DNA from: Prevotellaceae bacterium UBA4336
GTDB taxonomy: Bacteria; Bacteroidota; Bacteroidia; Bacteroidales; Bacteroidaceae
NCBI GenBank assembly: GCA_002394305.1
Contig: DGTM01000029.1
Location: 1-36,923, forward strand
Reading direction: 5' to 3'
Length of the DNA stretch: 36,923 bases
A program made the translations under genes and the position numbers. The notes below the pieces were generated by a model. It did no database searches, was not told the DNA's origin, and worked only from the letters and a program-made list of their open reading frames with translations. Shown one piece after another: positions 6,856 through 14,997 of this stretch. The number at the start of each line of letters is the position of its first letter. The first letter of the stretch is position 1.

Positions 6856-8184
6856 TCAGAAATGCCTTAGCGGCATGAAGAGCAGGACGGGGTTTGCCTT
6901 GATGTCGAGTTGACGGATGAAGGTCAGTGTCTTGTCGTCCAGCTGATACCACTCGGGGTGGGAGGCGTAGTACTTCAGTTGGGCGGGGGTGTGGAACGAG
7001 ATGAGTGTGCCGTCCGCCGCCATTCCCTGTGCCGCGGTTAGGCAAAGACCTTGCAGCTCATACTTGTTGGGATTGATCGACCAGGCCCAGCAGCTATGGC
7101 CCGACTTGCGGTCATAGACGAGGAGCGTGTTGCTGTTGTTACTGGTCCAACGGAATATGCTGTCCGATTCTTCCTCTATCTTGATATTGTAACGCCGTAT
7201 GTAGCGGCGCACGAGGAAGCCGGGCGAGACGAGCAGCGAGGGGCTGATGTCGGCTTTGGGAATAAAGATGTTCTCGGTGGCAAGCACGCGCCCGGACTGC
7301 GTCAGGGTGGAGTCGAAAGCCACAGAGCCAATGCCGAGGCTGTCGTCGCGCACCAGATAGCGGGCCAGAGCACCTTCGGGCGTCACTTGCCAGATGGTGT
7401 CGGAGTAGCCGGCGGCATAGAAGAGTTCATTGCCAGAGCTGACGAGTGCTGCCTCACGGTCGCGGGTTAAAACCGTCGAGGGACAGGAAAGGCAGAAGCC
7501 CCCGAGTGAGAGTTCCTGGTCATATACCGTGAGCTGCGGAGCAAAATCATGTAACGGCGGACGCACATTGCTGACCAAATGATTCTGTGTAAAGCCCATG
7601 ATGTTGCCATAATCAAAGAATGTCACCTCGTGCCGCAACAGGTTGCCCTCGTAGTCGTAGGACAAGAGGTTGCCCCAGAAGTCATTTTCTTTCCAACACA
7701 TCAGGCAGACTTCCTTGGCCTCGCGGTTCACTGCCAGCGTGATGTCGTCTCCGTCTTTGCTGACATCCTTCAGCCGGGCCACCAGACTGCCGTCCCTGCG
7801 GAAGATGAAGCCTGCTTTCCTCTTGATTTTGTACTGAAAGACGCTTTCGCCACCCGCCTCCGTCTCGTCCCCAAGCACGAAGAGGAGGTCGCCGTCGGCC
7901 TCTATCTTCTCCACGTGGCCGATGTGGAAGCCGGGCGTAGGAGCCAAGGGCAGGATGGTGACGTCGCCTGCGAACTGTGGGTTGGTCTTGTCCTTTATCA
8001 ACGACGTGGGTGTGCCCGGGCAGATGTTCTGGAGCGTGCTGTCGGTACGCGCAGGTAGGCGGGGAGCCTCCACAAGGTTGTCGTAGCACGTCCAGGCTTC
8101 ATAATCTTTGTCGGAGGCTTCTGGTTGACTGTGGCAGGCAGAGAGCAGCAGCATGACTGCCAGCAGGGGGGTGATTCGTTTCAT
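6856..8184 (-). CDS. 6-bladed beta-propeller lipoprotein
   Basis: Protein of 442 aa. The start is placed at MKRITPLLAV because it gives a clean lipoprotein signal ending in the lipobox LLSAC, with the Cys as residue 20 or so. The upstream in-frame ATGs lie in a repeat leader. The rest resembles the large Bacteroidales family of 6-bladed beta-propeller lipoproteins (repeated strand patterns such as LLSYDYEGNLLRHEV, LTVYDQELSLGG, LLVYDRKSGH). These proteins are usually exported and of unknown substrate. An outer-membrane location is inferred. The leader is an 8-bp-phased repeat that ends two bases from the start codon (8187-8274). Confidence 0.85.
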   Translation of the reverse strand: MKRITPLLAVMLLLSACHSQPEASDKDYEAWTCYDNLVEAPRLPARTDSTLQNICPGTPTSLIKDKTNPQFAGDVTILPLAPTPGFHIGHVEKIEADGDLLFVLGDETEAGGESVFQYKIKRKAGFIFRRDGSLVARLKDVSKDGDDITLAVNREAKEVCLMCWKENDFWGNLLSYDYEGNLLRHEVTFFDYGNIMGFTQNHLVSNVRPPLHDFAPQLTVYDQELSLGGFCLSCPSTVLTRDREAALVSSGNELFYAAGYSDTIWQVTPEGALARYLVRDDSLGIGSVAFDSTLTQSGRVLATENIFIPKADISPSLLVSPGFLVRRYIRRYNIKIEEESDSIFRWTSNNSNTLLVYDRKSGHSCWAWSINPNKYELQGLCLTAAQGMAADGTLISFHTPAQLKYYASHPEWYQLDDKTLTFIRQLDIKANPVLLFMPLRHF

Positions 8185-8186
8185 GA

Positions 8187-8274
8187 ATTTTTGAGCTGAC
8201 AAGTGGACGAGTTGACAAGTTGACGAGTTGCTTGTTTTTTGAGTTTTTGAGTTCATGAGTTTTTGATGTTTTGA
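8187..8274 (-). repeat. 8-bp-phased repeat leader of the lipoprotein gene
   Basis: Eleven consecutive 8-bp units fill the stretch. On the plus strand they read ATTTTTGA, GCTGACAA, GTGGACGA, GTTGACAA, GTTGACGA, GTTGCTTG, TTTTTTGA, GTTTTTGA, GTTCATGA, GTTTTTGA, TGTTTTGA. Sequence differs between units but the 8-bp phase holds throughout. In mRNA sense the repeat sits immediately before the ATG of the lipoprotein gene. Confidence 0.8.
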
Positions 8275-8312
8275 ATTTGTAGTTTTCAATACGCTGCAAC
8301 GTTTTTCTGCTG

Positions 8313-8343
8313 CAAAGTAACGTCGAAACGCCAACTCCTGCAA
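8313..8343 (-). promoter_or_regulatory. Probable promoter of the lipoprotein gene
   Basis: On the minus strand TTACTTTG (8320-8313) fits the -7 box, and a TTG (8343-8341) lies 20 bp upstream. The leader to the ATG at 8184 would be about 125 nt and contains the whole 8-bp repeat. Confidence 0.5.
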
Positions 8344-8427
8344 GAAAAGGCAGTAAACAAAAGTAAACAAACGGCTTTTTTTACTGGTGTTTATCGCAAA
8401 AAGGCATGAAATGTGCGGAAAAAGCCT

Positions 8428-8435
8428 TACCTTTG
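8428..8435 (+). promoter_or_regulatory. Promoter -7 box almost touching the regulator start codon
   Basis: TACCTTTG ends 4 nt before the proposed GTG start at 8440, so transcription would begin at or beside the start codon. No convincing -33 element is seen. Confidence 0.5.
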
Positions 8436-8439
8436 TGTC

Positions 8440-9705
8440 GTGAAACAGTCCTTCGTCATATTATTCCTTTCGGGTTTGCTGCTAACCTCGTGCCGCAAAC
8501 ATGTGGAGACGCCGCTGCAGATTCTCTACGCCGAGATTGCGGTGGAGAACAGTTCCGACGCTCAGTATGCGCTCTACCTGCTCGGCGAGGTGGAGGACAC
8601 GATAGCCTGTTATCCCGATTCCATACAGATGCACTACCGCCTGGCCCAGGCGATGGCGCAGAACGCGAAGGGCGAGGCGGTGGATTCTCTCTTGCCGCCG
8701 CTCACGGAGTGGTTCGACGCACACGGCCCTGCCAAGGAGGCTGCCCGCGCCCATCATCTGGTTGCCCTCTCGCTGCTTCAGCAAAGCCGGATGGAGGAGG
8801 CACGAGGGGAGCTCTCCCTTGCGCTGAAGGCCGACCCGACGTACAAGGCCAGCCAGTTCCTGACGGCCTACCTCTCCCTCTATACAGGCGCATATACCGA
8901 GGCGCTGGAGCACTTCATGCGCATCGAGAGGAACGAGCGGAGCAACTACTCCGTCCTGCAGGGAGCCTATGCCTTGCGCAACAGTCTCCATGCCAGCCAC
9001 AGCGACTTTGCGCAGGCCATGCAAGGCGAGGAGCTGGAGACGGCACGCCAGATGCTCACCGACATGGAGTTCTGTCTGCGCTACTTCCAGGAGCATCCCG
9101 ACGACGACCGCGCCAGTATCATCCATCGCTGTGCTGCGGCCCGCGACTCATTGCTGCGCTCGCTGACCCCCCACCCCCCTTTAGGGGGAGAAAACGGCGA
9201 GGCTCAGGCGAAGAAAGAACTCCCCCTAAAGGGGGGTGGGGGGTCTGTGATTGGGGGGTCTCTGGCTGCCCTCGCGCTGATTGTTGCACTTTGGATAATG
9301 TATCGTCGCCGTCGGAAGCCGACCGCGGAGCAGCAGCCGATGCCGATGCCGGAACTGCAACCCATCTTCCACGAGATAGTGCAGCGCATGGAGCAGCTGG
9401 CGGACGGCGGACAGCAACCCTCTGCCGAGGAATGGGAACAGCTGCATGTCTTTGTGCGCGACCGCTACCCGCAACTGGTTCAGACGCTGGAGAAGCAGAG
9501 CCTGACGCGCAGCGAGATGCAGATGTGCCTGCTGTCGGCCGTCGACTTGCGGCAGAAGCAGGTGGCAACCCTGCTGGGCATCAGTCCGCAGAACCTTCGC
9601 AACCAGCGCCTCCGACTGCTCGCCCGTATGGGCGGTCAGCCCTGCGAGAGCGTGGCCGACTTCACAGCGTGGATTGAGGAGCTCCGGGGAACATCCATGC
9701 AATAG
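8440..9705 (+). CDS. TPR-containing, membrane-anchored HTH transcriptional regulator
   Basis: Protein of 421 aa. The proposed GTG start (8440) gives a signal-like N-terminus KQSFVILFLSGLLLTSC with a lipobox. ATG codons further upstream precede the promoter. Residues 20-235 are helical repeats of TPR type (EEARGELSLALKADPTYKASQF). A membrane segment follows at about 270-290 (LAALALIVALWIMY then RRRRK). The C-terminal cytoplasmic part ends in an HTH-like region (LTRSEMQMCLLSAVDLRQKQVATLLGISPQNLRNQRLRLL shape, about 345-395). Such proteins in Bacteroidetes join an outer sensor to a DNA-binding domain. A perfect 26-bp inverted repeat is inserted in frame just before the membrane segment (residues 242-269). 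A homologous architecture occurs at 32492-34105. Confidence 0.8.
   Translation: MKQSFVILFLSGLLLTSCRKHVETPLQILYAEIAVENSSDAQYALYLLGEVEDTIACYPDSIQMHYRLAQAMAQNAKGEAVDSLLPPLTEWFDAHGPAKEAARAHHLVALSLLQQSRMEEARGELSLALKADPTYKASQFLTAYLSLYTGAYTEALEHFMRIERNERSNYSVLQGAYALRNSLHASHSDFAQAMQGEELETARQMLTDMEFCLRYFQEHPDDDRASIIHRCAAARDSLLRSLTPHPPLGGENGEAQAKKELPLKGGGGSVIGGSLAALALIVALWIMYRRRRKPTAEQQPMPMPELQPIFHEIVQRMEQLADGGQQPSAEEWEQLHVFVRDRYPQLVQTLEKQSLTRSEMQMCLLSAVDLRQKQVATLLGISPQNLRNQRLRLLARMGGQPCESVADFTAWIEELRGTSMQ
9165..9245 (+). repeat. Perfect 26-bp GC-rich inverted repeat inside the regulator gene
   Basis: Arms 9165-9190 and 9220-9245 are perfectly complementary over 26 bp, with a 29-nt loop. Each arm holds an inner small palindrome (CCCCCTTTAGGGGG and its complement CCCCCTAAAGGGGG). 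The 81 bp are a multiple of three and translate in frame as a Pro/Gly-rich linker (TPHPPLGGENG, ELPLKGGGGS) between the TPR region and the membrane segment. Confidence 0.9.
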
Positions 9706-9730
9706 AAGGGCGCTTTTTTCTCTTTTTTGC

Positions 9731-9761
9731 TTGCATAGTTCAGTATTTAATACTATCTTTG
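9731..9761 (+). promoter_or_regulatory. Promoter of the FAD oxidoreductase gene
   Basis: TTG at 9731-9733, 20-bp spacer, and -7 box TATCTTTG at 9754-9761. The leader to the ATG at 9817 would be about 50 nt. Confidence 0.7.
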
Positions 9762-9816
9762 CAGCCAGAGTACATCGTTTTTCACTTTTTTCATCAAAAA
9801 ACACCTTCAAAAGGCC

Positions 9817-12800
9817 ATGCAAACAAAAGGTTTCTTCTACGCTCTCATGCTCTTTGCAGTATGTTTCGTGTCGGCACAGGACGTTCGCGCCGACGAACCC
9901 CAACCACTTCCCCGACAGGGGGGCGGGGAGGCCAAGGACGTCGATATCTGCATCTACGGCAGTACGCCGGCAGGCATCATGGCGGCCTACACGGCCAAGA
10001 TGAAGGGCAAGAGCGTACTGCTCGTGTCGCCCACCAAGCGGCTGGGCGGCATGACGACGGGCGGTCTGGGCTGGACCGACATAGGCGACAGCACGAGCCA
10101 CCGCCGCATCATCAAGGGCTTCGCACGCGAGTTCTACCGCCGCATCGGGCAGCACTATGGCATGGCATCGCCGACATTCTACTTCGAACCGAAGGTCGCC
10201 CTCGCCACCTTCAAAGGCTTCCTCGCAGAGGCAGGCTTAAAGGACAGCATCGACATTTGGTACGAGTGGCGCATCGTGAGTGCCGAGAAGGAAGGGAACG
10301 AGGTGAAGAGCATCACGCTGGAAGCCCCCTCCAAGACCCCCTCTAACTCCCCCTTGCAGGGGGAGAATAAAGATGCCACCACTATCGGCACCTCTCCCTA
10401 CAAGGGAGAGGATGGGAGAGGGTCTGGAGGAATTGAGAGGGTCTCCGTCCGCGCCCGCGTCTTCATGGACTGCAGCTACGAGGGCGACCTCATGGCAAGG
10501 GCAGGCATCAGCTATACCGTGGGCCGGGAGCCCGCCTCACAGTACGGCGAGCCTGAGAACGGGGCACAGTGCCTGAACAAGCACCAGTTCTGCGACGGCG
10601 TGGACCCCTACGTCATCCCCGGCGACCCGTCGAGCGGCCTGCTCTGGGGCATCATGCCCGACCCGATGCCGGCCAAAGGCACTGGCGACAACCACATCCA
10701 GGCCTACAACTACCGCCTGACGCTCACCAAGACGAAGCCCTTCCGTCCCGTCACAGCCGAGGTGCCCGACAACTACGACCCCCAGAAGTACGAGCTGCTG
10801 TTCCGTTGGATGGCGAAGAAAGGCTGGAGCGGCTACGGCGACTGCATCAAGTGGACGTACATGAAGGACGCATCGGGCCCCAACTCCTGGAACGCCTACA
10901 AGACGGACAACAACAACAACGGCGCCTTCTCCACCGACATGATCGGCTACAGCTGGGACTATCCCGAGGCCACCTACGAGCAGCGCGACTCCATCGCCAA
11001 GCTGCACGAGGACTACACCAAGGGCCTCCTCTACATCCTCTGGACCGACCCGCGCGTACCGAAGAACATACGCGACGAGTACAACCAGTGGGGCTATCCG
11101 CTCGACGAGTACGAGGACAACGAGAACTTCACGCCGCAGCTCTACATCCGCGAGGCCAGGCGAATGCTCGGCCGCATGGTGATGACCGAGGACTACTGCC
11201 TCAAGAACAAGGTGGCCAACGACCCGATTGCCTGGGGAGCCTATACGATGGACTCGCACAACTGCGGCCGCTACGTCGTCAACGGACAGGTGAAGAACGA
11301 AGGCGACGTGCAGCGACACCTGACGAAGGGGCCGTACAACATCAGCTACCGAGCCGTGACGCCCAAGGAGAACGAGGCACGCAACGTCCTAGTGCCCGTC
11401 TGCCTCTCCGCCTCGCACATCGCCTACGGCAGCATCCGCATGGAGCCTGTCTATATGGTGCTGGGCGAGACGACAGCCCTGGCAGCCGTGCAAGCCATCG
11501 ACGAGCACGACGGCTGCGTGCAAAGCGTGGACCCGTCGCGCTGCATCGCACAGCTGGAGAACGGCCTCGACATCGACACCCCTTCCCCTGCCCCCGTGGA
11601 GGTGATGAACAGCGTTGCAGTTGATATCACGAGCCGCGTCCTGACGAATCCCTCCTTTGAGCAGAGCTTCACGAAGAACACCCAGCCGCCGACGGGATGG
11701 CTGGAGTCGCCTGCAGGCACAACCCTGCAGCGCAGCATGAACAAGACGGCCAGGAACAAGGACGGGCAGCAGGCCTACGTCTGCAAGCCAGCCCAGAACA
11801 GCACCATCACCACGCCGCTCCACCTCTACCAGCAGGTGCCTGCCGAGAAGCTGGGCGCCGGCATCTACAAGGTCAGCTGCCGCATGTGGGTGGAGAAGGA
11901 CTTCTACGGCACAGCATGCCTGTTTGCAGCCCCCACCCCCGACCTCAAGGAGGAGGGGAGTCTTGGCGAAGATGAGGCACTCCCCAAAAGGGGGAGCGGA
12001 GAGGGGGCTTCTGTCCAGTACTGGACAAACGAGCCCTACTACCGCAACGGCACGCAGGGCTACGACAACCTGACCTACACCGACTACCGCACAACGTTCG
12101 CCCGTCACGCAGGTGGCTTCACCGCTGCGCAGAACATGCAGCGCATGGTGGTCTACGTGACGCTTCAGGACGGCGACGGCCTCATGCTGGGCATCCGCAC
12201 GAGCAGCGCCAACCAGGCGAGCGACAAGAACGGCGCAGGCTACTTCATGGTGGACGACTTCCACGTGGAGAAGGTGACGCAGCAGCCGCTCTCGCAAGAC
12301 GAGTTCTGCGACCAGGTGCTCGTCAACTACGACTTCGAGAAGAACCCCAAGGGCGTGACGTACGACTGGAACGTGAAGACTACGGTCAACGAGGCAGGCA
12401 ACGGTCCCATCCTGGGCTGGCAGAGCAACGCCTGGACGGACAACTATGGCGGCGTCAGCGACGGCACGAACCTCGAGTGGAAGTGGGCGGGCTACGTTGC
12501 CAGTACGTCGGGCGTCATCCCCAACGACTTCCGGCTTTACCAGACAATACCCGCCGAGAAGCTCACCCCGGGCATCTACGAGGTGAACGCCCGCATGTGG
12601 CAGTACCAGTCGAAACTCGGCATCACGCGCCTCTACGGACAGACTCTCCCCCAAAAGGGGGGCGGGGGGTCCTGCTCGGTGCAGTACTACGGCGTGGAGA
12701 GCAAGTACCCGGCCAGTGTGCTGACGGAGGGCGAGACGGCTACCTTTGCCGGACTCTCGGCCAACACGACGACGGGGCGCGTCAACGACATGGCGCTTGA

Positions 12801-13563
12801 CATCGAGGTGGGCGAAGGCGAAGACCTGGAGATCGGCATCAAGAGCGGCTACGGCCTGGAGAGCAACAAGACGGCCGGAGCCAACCACGGCAAGTTCTAC
12901 GTTGACCTCGTCCGCACGTGGAAGGTGAGCGACCTGCCCGTCGCCTACGACGAGAACTCTGATGAGAACGTCATTGTCCCGCGCGCGTATAATAATAAGG
13001 TAATACTTAACAAGACGTTCACAAACGGCGAGTGGCAATGGGTGTGCCTGCCCTTCTCGCTGAACGCCAACGACATCGAGACCATCTTCGGCAAAGGAAC
13101 AAAGGTGGAATTCTTAGAACCCCTTGGGTATTATGGCGGAGTTGAAGAAGGACAAGAAACATCACACGAGTCTCATCCACAATACATATCGTCTAATGTA
13201 ATAGAAGCCGGTTGGCCTTTTCGCATTCGTCCCACAGACGCTCTGCCCTCGCCTATCATTCTGGAACATGTACGTGTGACAAGGGATTCTCCAGTGGATG
13301 AATATACTCAAGACGCATCCTACAGGATTGATGGACAACATTCTTATTATTCCATCGTTGGCACCTTCCAGAAGACGGACGAAGCACCTGCCTTCTCGGC
13401 CATCCTTACCTATACCGACCCAACAGGCATCGAGGAAGTGAAAAGTGAAAAGTTAAAAGTGAACAATGAGGGGGCCTCTTGGTACGACTTGGGAGGTGGT
13501 CGCGTCCCTTTTCCCGTTAAGGGCGGCATCTACGTCACGAAAGGCAAGAGCGTCCTCAAGTAA
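9817..13563 (+). CDS. Secreted FAD-dependent oxidoreductase (FAD_oxidored family) with C-terminal accessory domains
   Basis: Protein of 1248 aa. Residues 1-20 are a signal peptide. The Rossmann dinucleotide-binding strand follows: VDICIYGSTPAGIMAAYTA (about 42-60), then RLGGMTTGGLGWTD (75-88), the signature of the FAD-dependent oxidoreductase family common in Bacteroidetes polysaccharide-related loci. The oxidoreductase part runs to about residue 580. After it come two similar beta-sandwich-like repeats (LTNPSFEQSF ... and LVNYDFEKNP ...) that resemble carbohydrate-binding modules, and a C-terminal tail (YDLGGGRV ... GIYVTKGKSVL) of the Bacteroidetes exported-protein type. Four GC-rich palindromic elements sit in frame in the gene, and a 7-bp repeat (GTGAAAA-like, 13438-13465) precedes the tail. 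Codons at about 13100-13400 are markedly AT-richer than the rest. The substrate is unknown. It is followed 3 nt later by the peptidase gene. Confidence 0.85.
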   Translation: MQTKGFFYALMLFAVCFVSAQDVRADEPQPLPRQGGGEAKDVDICIYGSTPAGIMAAYTAKMKGKSVLLVSPTKRLGGMTTGGLGWTDIGDSTSHRRIIKGFAREFYRRIGQHYGMASPTFYFEPKVALATFKGFLAEAGLKDSIDIWYEWRIVSAEKEGNEVKSITLEAPSKTPSNSPLQGENKDATTIGTSPYKGEDGRGSGGIERVSVRARVFMDCSYEGDLMARAGISYTVGREPASQYGEPENGAQCLNKHQFCDGVDPYVIPGDPSSGLLWGIMPDPMPAKGTGDNHIQAYNYRLTLTKTKPFRPVTAEVPDNYDPQKYELLFRWMAKKGWSGYGDCIKWTYMKDASGPNSWNAYKTDNNNNGAFSTDMIGYSWDYPEATYEQRDSIAKLHEDYTKGLLYILWTDPRVPKNIRDEYNQWGYPLDEYEDNENFTPQLYIREARRMLGRMVMTEDYCLKNKVANDPIAWGAYTMDSHNCGRYVVNGQVKNEGDVQRHLTKGPYNISYRAVTPKENEARNVLVPVCLSASHIAYGSIRMEPVYMVLGETTALAAVQAIDEHDGCVQSVDPSRCIAQLENGLDIDTPSPAPVEVMNSVAVDITSRVLTNPSFEQSFTKNTQPPTGWLESPAGTTLQRSMNKTARNKDGQQAYVCKPAQNSTITTPLHLYQQVPAEKLGAGIYKVSCRMWVEKDFYGTACLFAAPTPDLKEEGSLGEDEALPKRGSGEGASVQYWTNEPYYRNGTQGYDNLTYTDYRTTFARHAGGFTAAQNMQRMVVYVTLQDGDGLMLGIRTSSANQASDKNGAGYFMVDDFHVEKVTQQPLSQDEFCDQVLVNYDFEKNPKGVTYDWNVKTTVNEAGNGPILGWQSNAWTDNYGGVSDGTNLEWKWAGYVASTSGVIPNDFRLYQTIPAEKLTPGIYEVNARMWQYQSKLGITRLYGQTLPQKGGGGSCSVQYYGVESKYPASVLTEGETATFAGLSANTTTGRVNDMALDIEVGEGEDLEIGIKSGYGLESNKTAGANHGKFYVDLVRTWKVSDLPVAYDENSDENVIVPRAYNNKVILNKTFTNGEWQWVCLPFSLNANDIETIFGKGTKVEFLEPLGYYGGVEEGQETSHESHPQYISSNVIEAGWPFRIRPTDALPSPIILEHVRVTRDSPVDEYTQDASYRIDGQHSYYSIVGTFQKTDEAPAFSAILTYTDPTGIEEVKSEKLKVNNEGASWYDLGGGRVPFPVKGGIYVTKGKSVLK
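9896..9931 (+). repeat. Short GC-rich palindromic element, in frame
   Basis: CCCCGACAGGGG lies inside a longer imperfect inverted repeat (CTTCCCC ... GGGGAGG). It encodes EPQPLPRQGGGEA, directly after the signal peptide of the FAD oxidoreductase. Confidence 0.6.
10328..10440 (+). repeat. GC-rich palindromic element in the FAD oxidoreductase gene
   Basis: An imperfect inverted repeat of about 38-bp arms (10328-10365 with 10403-10440) whose arms each contain a small palindrome (CTCCCCCTTGCAGGGGGAG; CTCTCCCTACAAGGGAGAG). It is read in frame as a Ser/Pro/Gly-rich insert (TPSNSPLQGEN, SPYKGEDGRGSGG) between conserved parts of the enzyme. Confidence 0.8.
11929..12008 (+). repeat. GC-rich palindromic element in the FAD oxidoreductase gene
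   Basis: Imperfect inverted repeat: the left arm begins GCCCCCACCCCCGACCTC and the right arm ends AGAGGGGGC. ACTCCCC at about 11980 pairs with GGGGAGT at about 11955. It is read in frame as TPDLKEEGSLG and LPKRGSGEGA, interrupting one of the beta-sandwich repeats. Confidence 0.75.
12646..12672 (+). repeat. Half-size GC-rich palindromic element
   Basis: CTCCCCCAAAAGGGGGG followed by CGGGGGGTCC matches one arm of the 9165-9245 element. It translates as LPQKGGGGS. The partner arm is missing, so this is a truncated or half copy, at the equivalent place of the second beta-sandwich repeat to the 11929-12008 element. Confidence 0.7.
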
Positions 13564-13566
13564 ATC

Positions 13567-14820
13567 ATGAAGACAATGGGAATACAACGCTTGGCGGCAG
13601 GACTGCTGCTGCTCTGGTGCGGACTGACAGCTAAGGCACAGACTTTCGGGGAGTGGTTCGAGGACCGCACCCTTCGGCTCGACTACGTCTTTGCGGGCGA
13701 TGCCCTGAAGCAGGAACTCTACCTCGACCAGCTCAGCGCGATGCCGCGATGGTACGGACGGCGCACACGGCTGGCCGAGCTGCCCTTGGCTGGCAACGGA
13801 CAAATTACGGTCCGGGCGCACCGCTCGCAGCAGGTCATCTACCGACACGCCTTCTCCACGCTCTTCCAGGAATGGCTCGCCACGAACGAAGCCAAGCATG
13901 TGCGGCGCTCGTTCGAGAACGTCTTCCTCGTACCCTTCCCGCGCGACATGGTCGACGTGACGGTGGAGCTGCTGGACTTCCACAACCATGTGCAGGCTTC
14001 CCTGACGCATACCGTCGTCCCGACCGACATCCTCATCAGCAGGAAGGGAGAGCGAAGCGTATCGCCCTACGTTACCCTGCAACAGGCCATCGACACCACC
14101 CGGTGCATCCACATCGCCTACGTGCCCGAGGGCTACACGACGGGCGAGATGACTTCCTTCCTCGACCATTGCCGCACGGCCATGGAAGCCCTCTTCCGGC
14201 ACGAGCCTTTCAAGAGTCAGCGCCACCGCTTCAACATCGTCGCCCTGCTGACACCTTCGGCCGACAGCGGCGTGAGCGACCCGGGGAAGGGCCTCTGGCT
14301 GGACACGGCCCTCGGCTCGCACTTCGACACCTTCTACAGCCAGCGCTACCTCACGACGCTCCACCTGAAGCGGCTCCACGACCTGCTGGCCGGCACACCC
14401 TACGAGCACATCATCATCCTGGCGAACACCTCGCACTACGGCGGCGGAGGCATCTACAACTCCTACAACTTGAGCTACACCGGCGGAAAGCAGTTCGAGC
14501 CGGTCGTTGTCCATGAGTTCGGTCACTCTTTCGGCGGCTTGGGCGATGAATATCCATACGGCAACGACGACCCCATGTACTTCTCCGACACGGAGCCGTG
14601 GGAGCCGAACCTCACCACGAAGCACGACTTCAGCGGCAAGTGGCAGAACCTCATCGACGAAGGGCGTGCCGGCCTCATCGAAGGCGGCGGATATCTGTCG
14701 AAAGGTGTCTGGCGAGGTCAGGAGAACTGCCGCATGCGCACCAACGAGGAACCCGACTTCTGCCCCGTCTGTCAGCAGGCCTTGCGGCGGCTCATCAACT
14801 TCTATACAGCGGAAAAGTGA
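13567..14820 (+). CDS. Secreted M64-family (IgA peptidase-like) metallopeptidase
   Basis: Protein of 417 aa. A signal peptide is seen at residues 1-25 (LAAGLLLLWCGLTAKAQ). An N-terminal beta-sandwich domain (about 26-165) precedes the catalytic domain. The zinc site is H316-E317-F-G-H320 followed by SFGGLGDEY (to 329), typical of peptidase family M64, along with AYVPEGYT and ILANTSHYGGGGIYN. Two CxxC-type cysteines occur near the C-terminus (FCPVCQQAL). The protein is of normal family length. It starts 3 nt after the FAD oxidoreductase stop, so the two exported proteins are probably cotranscribed. Many members act on secreted glycoproteins; the substrate here is unknown. Confidence 0.9.
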   Translation: MKTMGIQRLAAGLLLLWCGLTAKAQTFGEWFEDRTLRLDYVFAGDALKQELYLDQLSAMPRWYGRRTRLAELPLAGNGQITVRAHRSQQVIYRHAFSTLFQEWLATNEAKHVRRSFENVFLVPFPRDMVDVTVELLDFHNHVQASLTHTVVPTDILISRKGERSVSPYVTLQQAIDTTRCIHIAYVPEGYTTGEMTSFLDHCRTAMEALFRHEPFKSQRHRFNIVALLTPSADSGVSDPGKGLWLDTALGSHFDTFYSQRYLTTLHLKRLHDLLAGTPYEHIIILANTSHYGGGGIYNSYNLSYTGGKQFEPVVVHEFGHSFGGLGDEYPYGNDDPMYFSDTEPWEPNLTTKHDFSGKWQNLIDEGRAGLIEGGGYLSKGVWRGQENCRMRTNEEPDFCPVCQQALRRLINFYTAEK

Positions 14821-14920
14821 CAGCCCCCCGTGGCTTTAATCTAAGTTAACTTCATCAGACATAATTTAGTTAAGAGAACAATTTTTCTCCCTTTACCCTT
14901 CGTATGTGAATTATTTATTG

Positions 14921-14928
14921 TACCTTTG
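14921..14928 (+). promoter_or_regulatory. Promoter -7 box of the type IIG gene
   Basis: TACCTTTG lies about 70 nt before the ATG at 14998. The -33 element is poor. The region between the M64 gene and this box is AT-rich and otherwise featureless. Confidence 0.6.
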
Positions 14929-14997
14929 TTCCGGGAAACACAGCTTGCCAGAAAACGACAAGGTAATCCTTCAAAACAATTCCTAAAGAAAACGACG

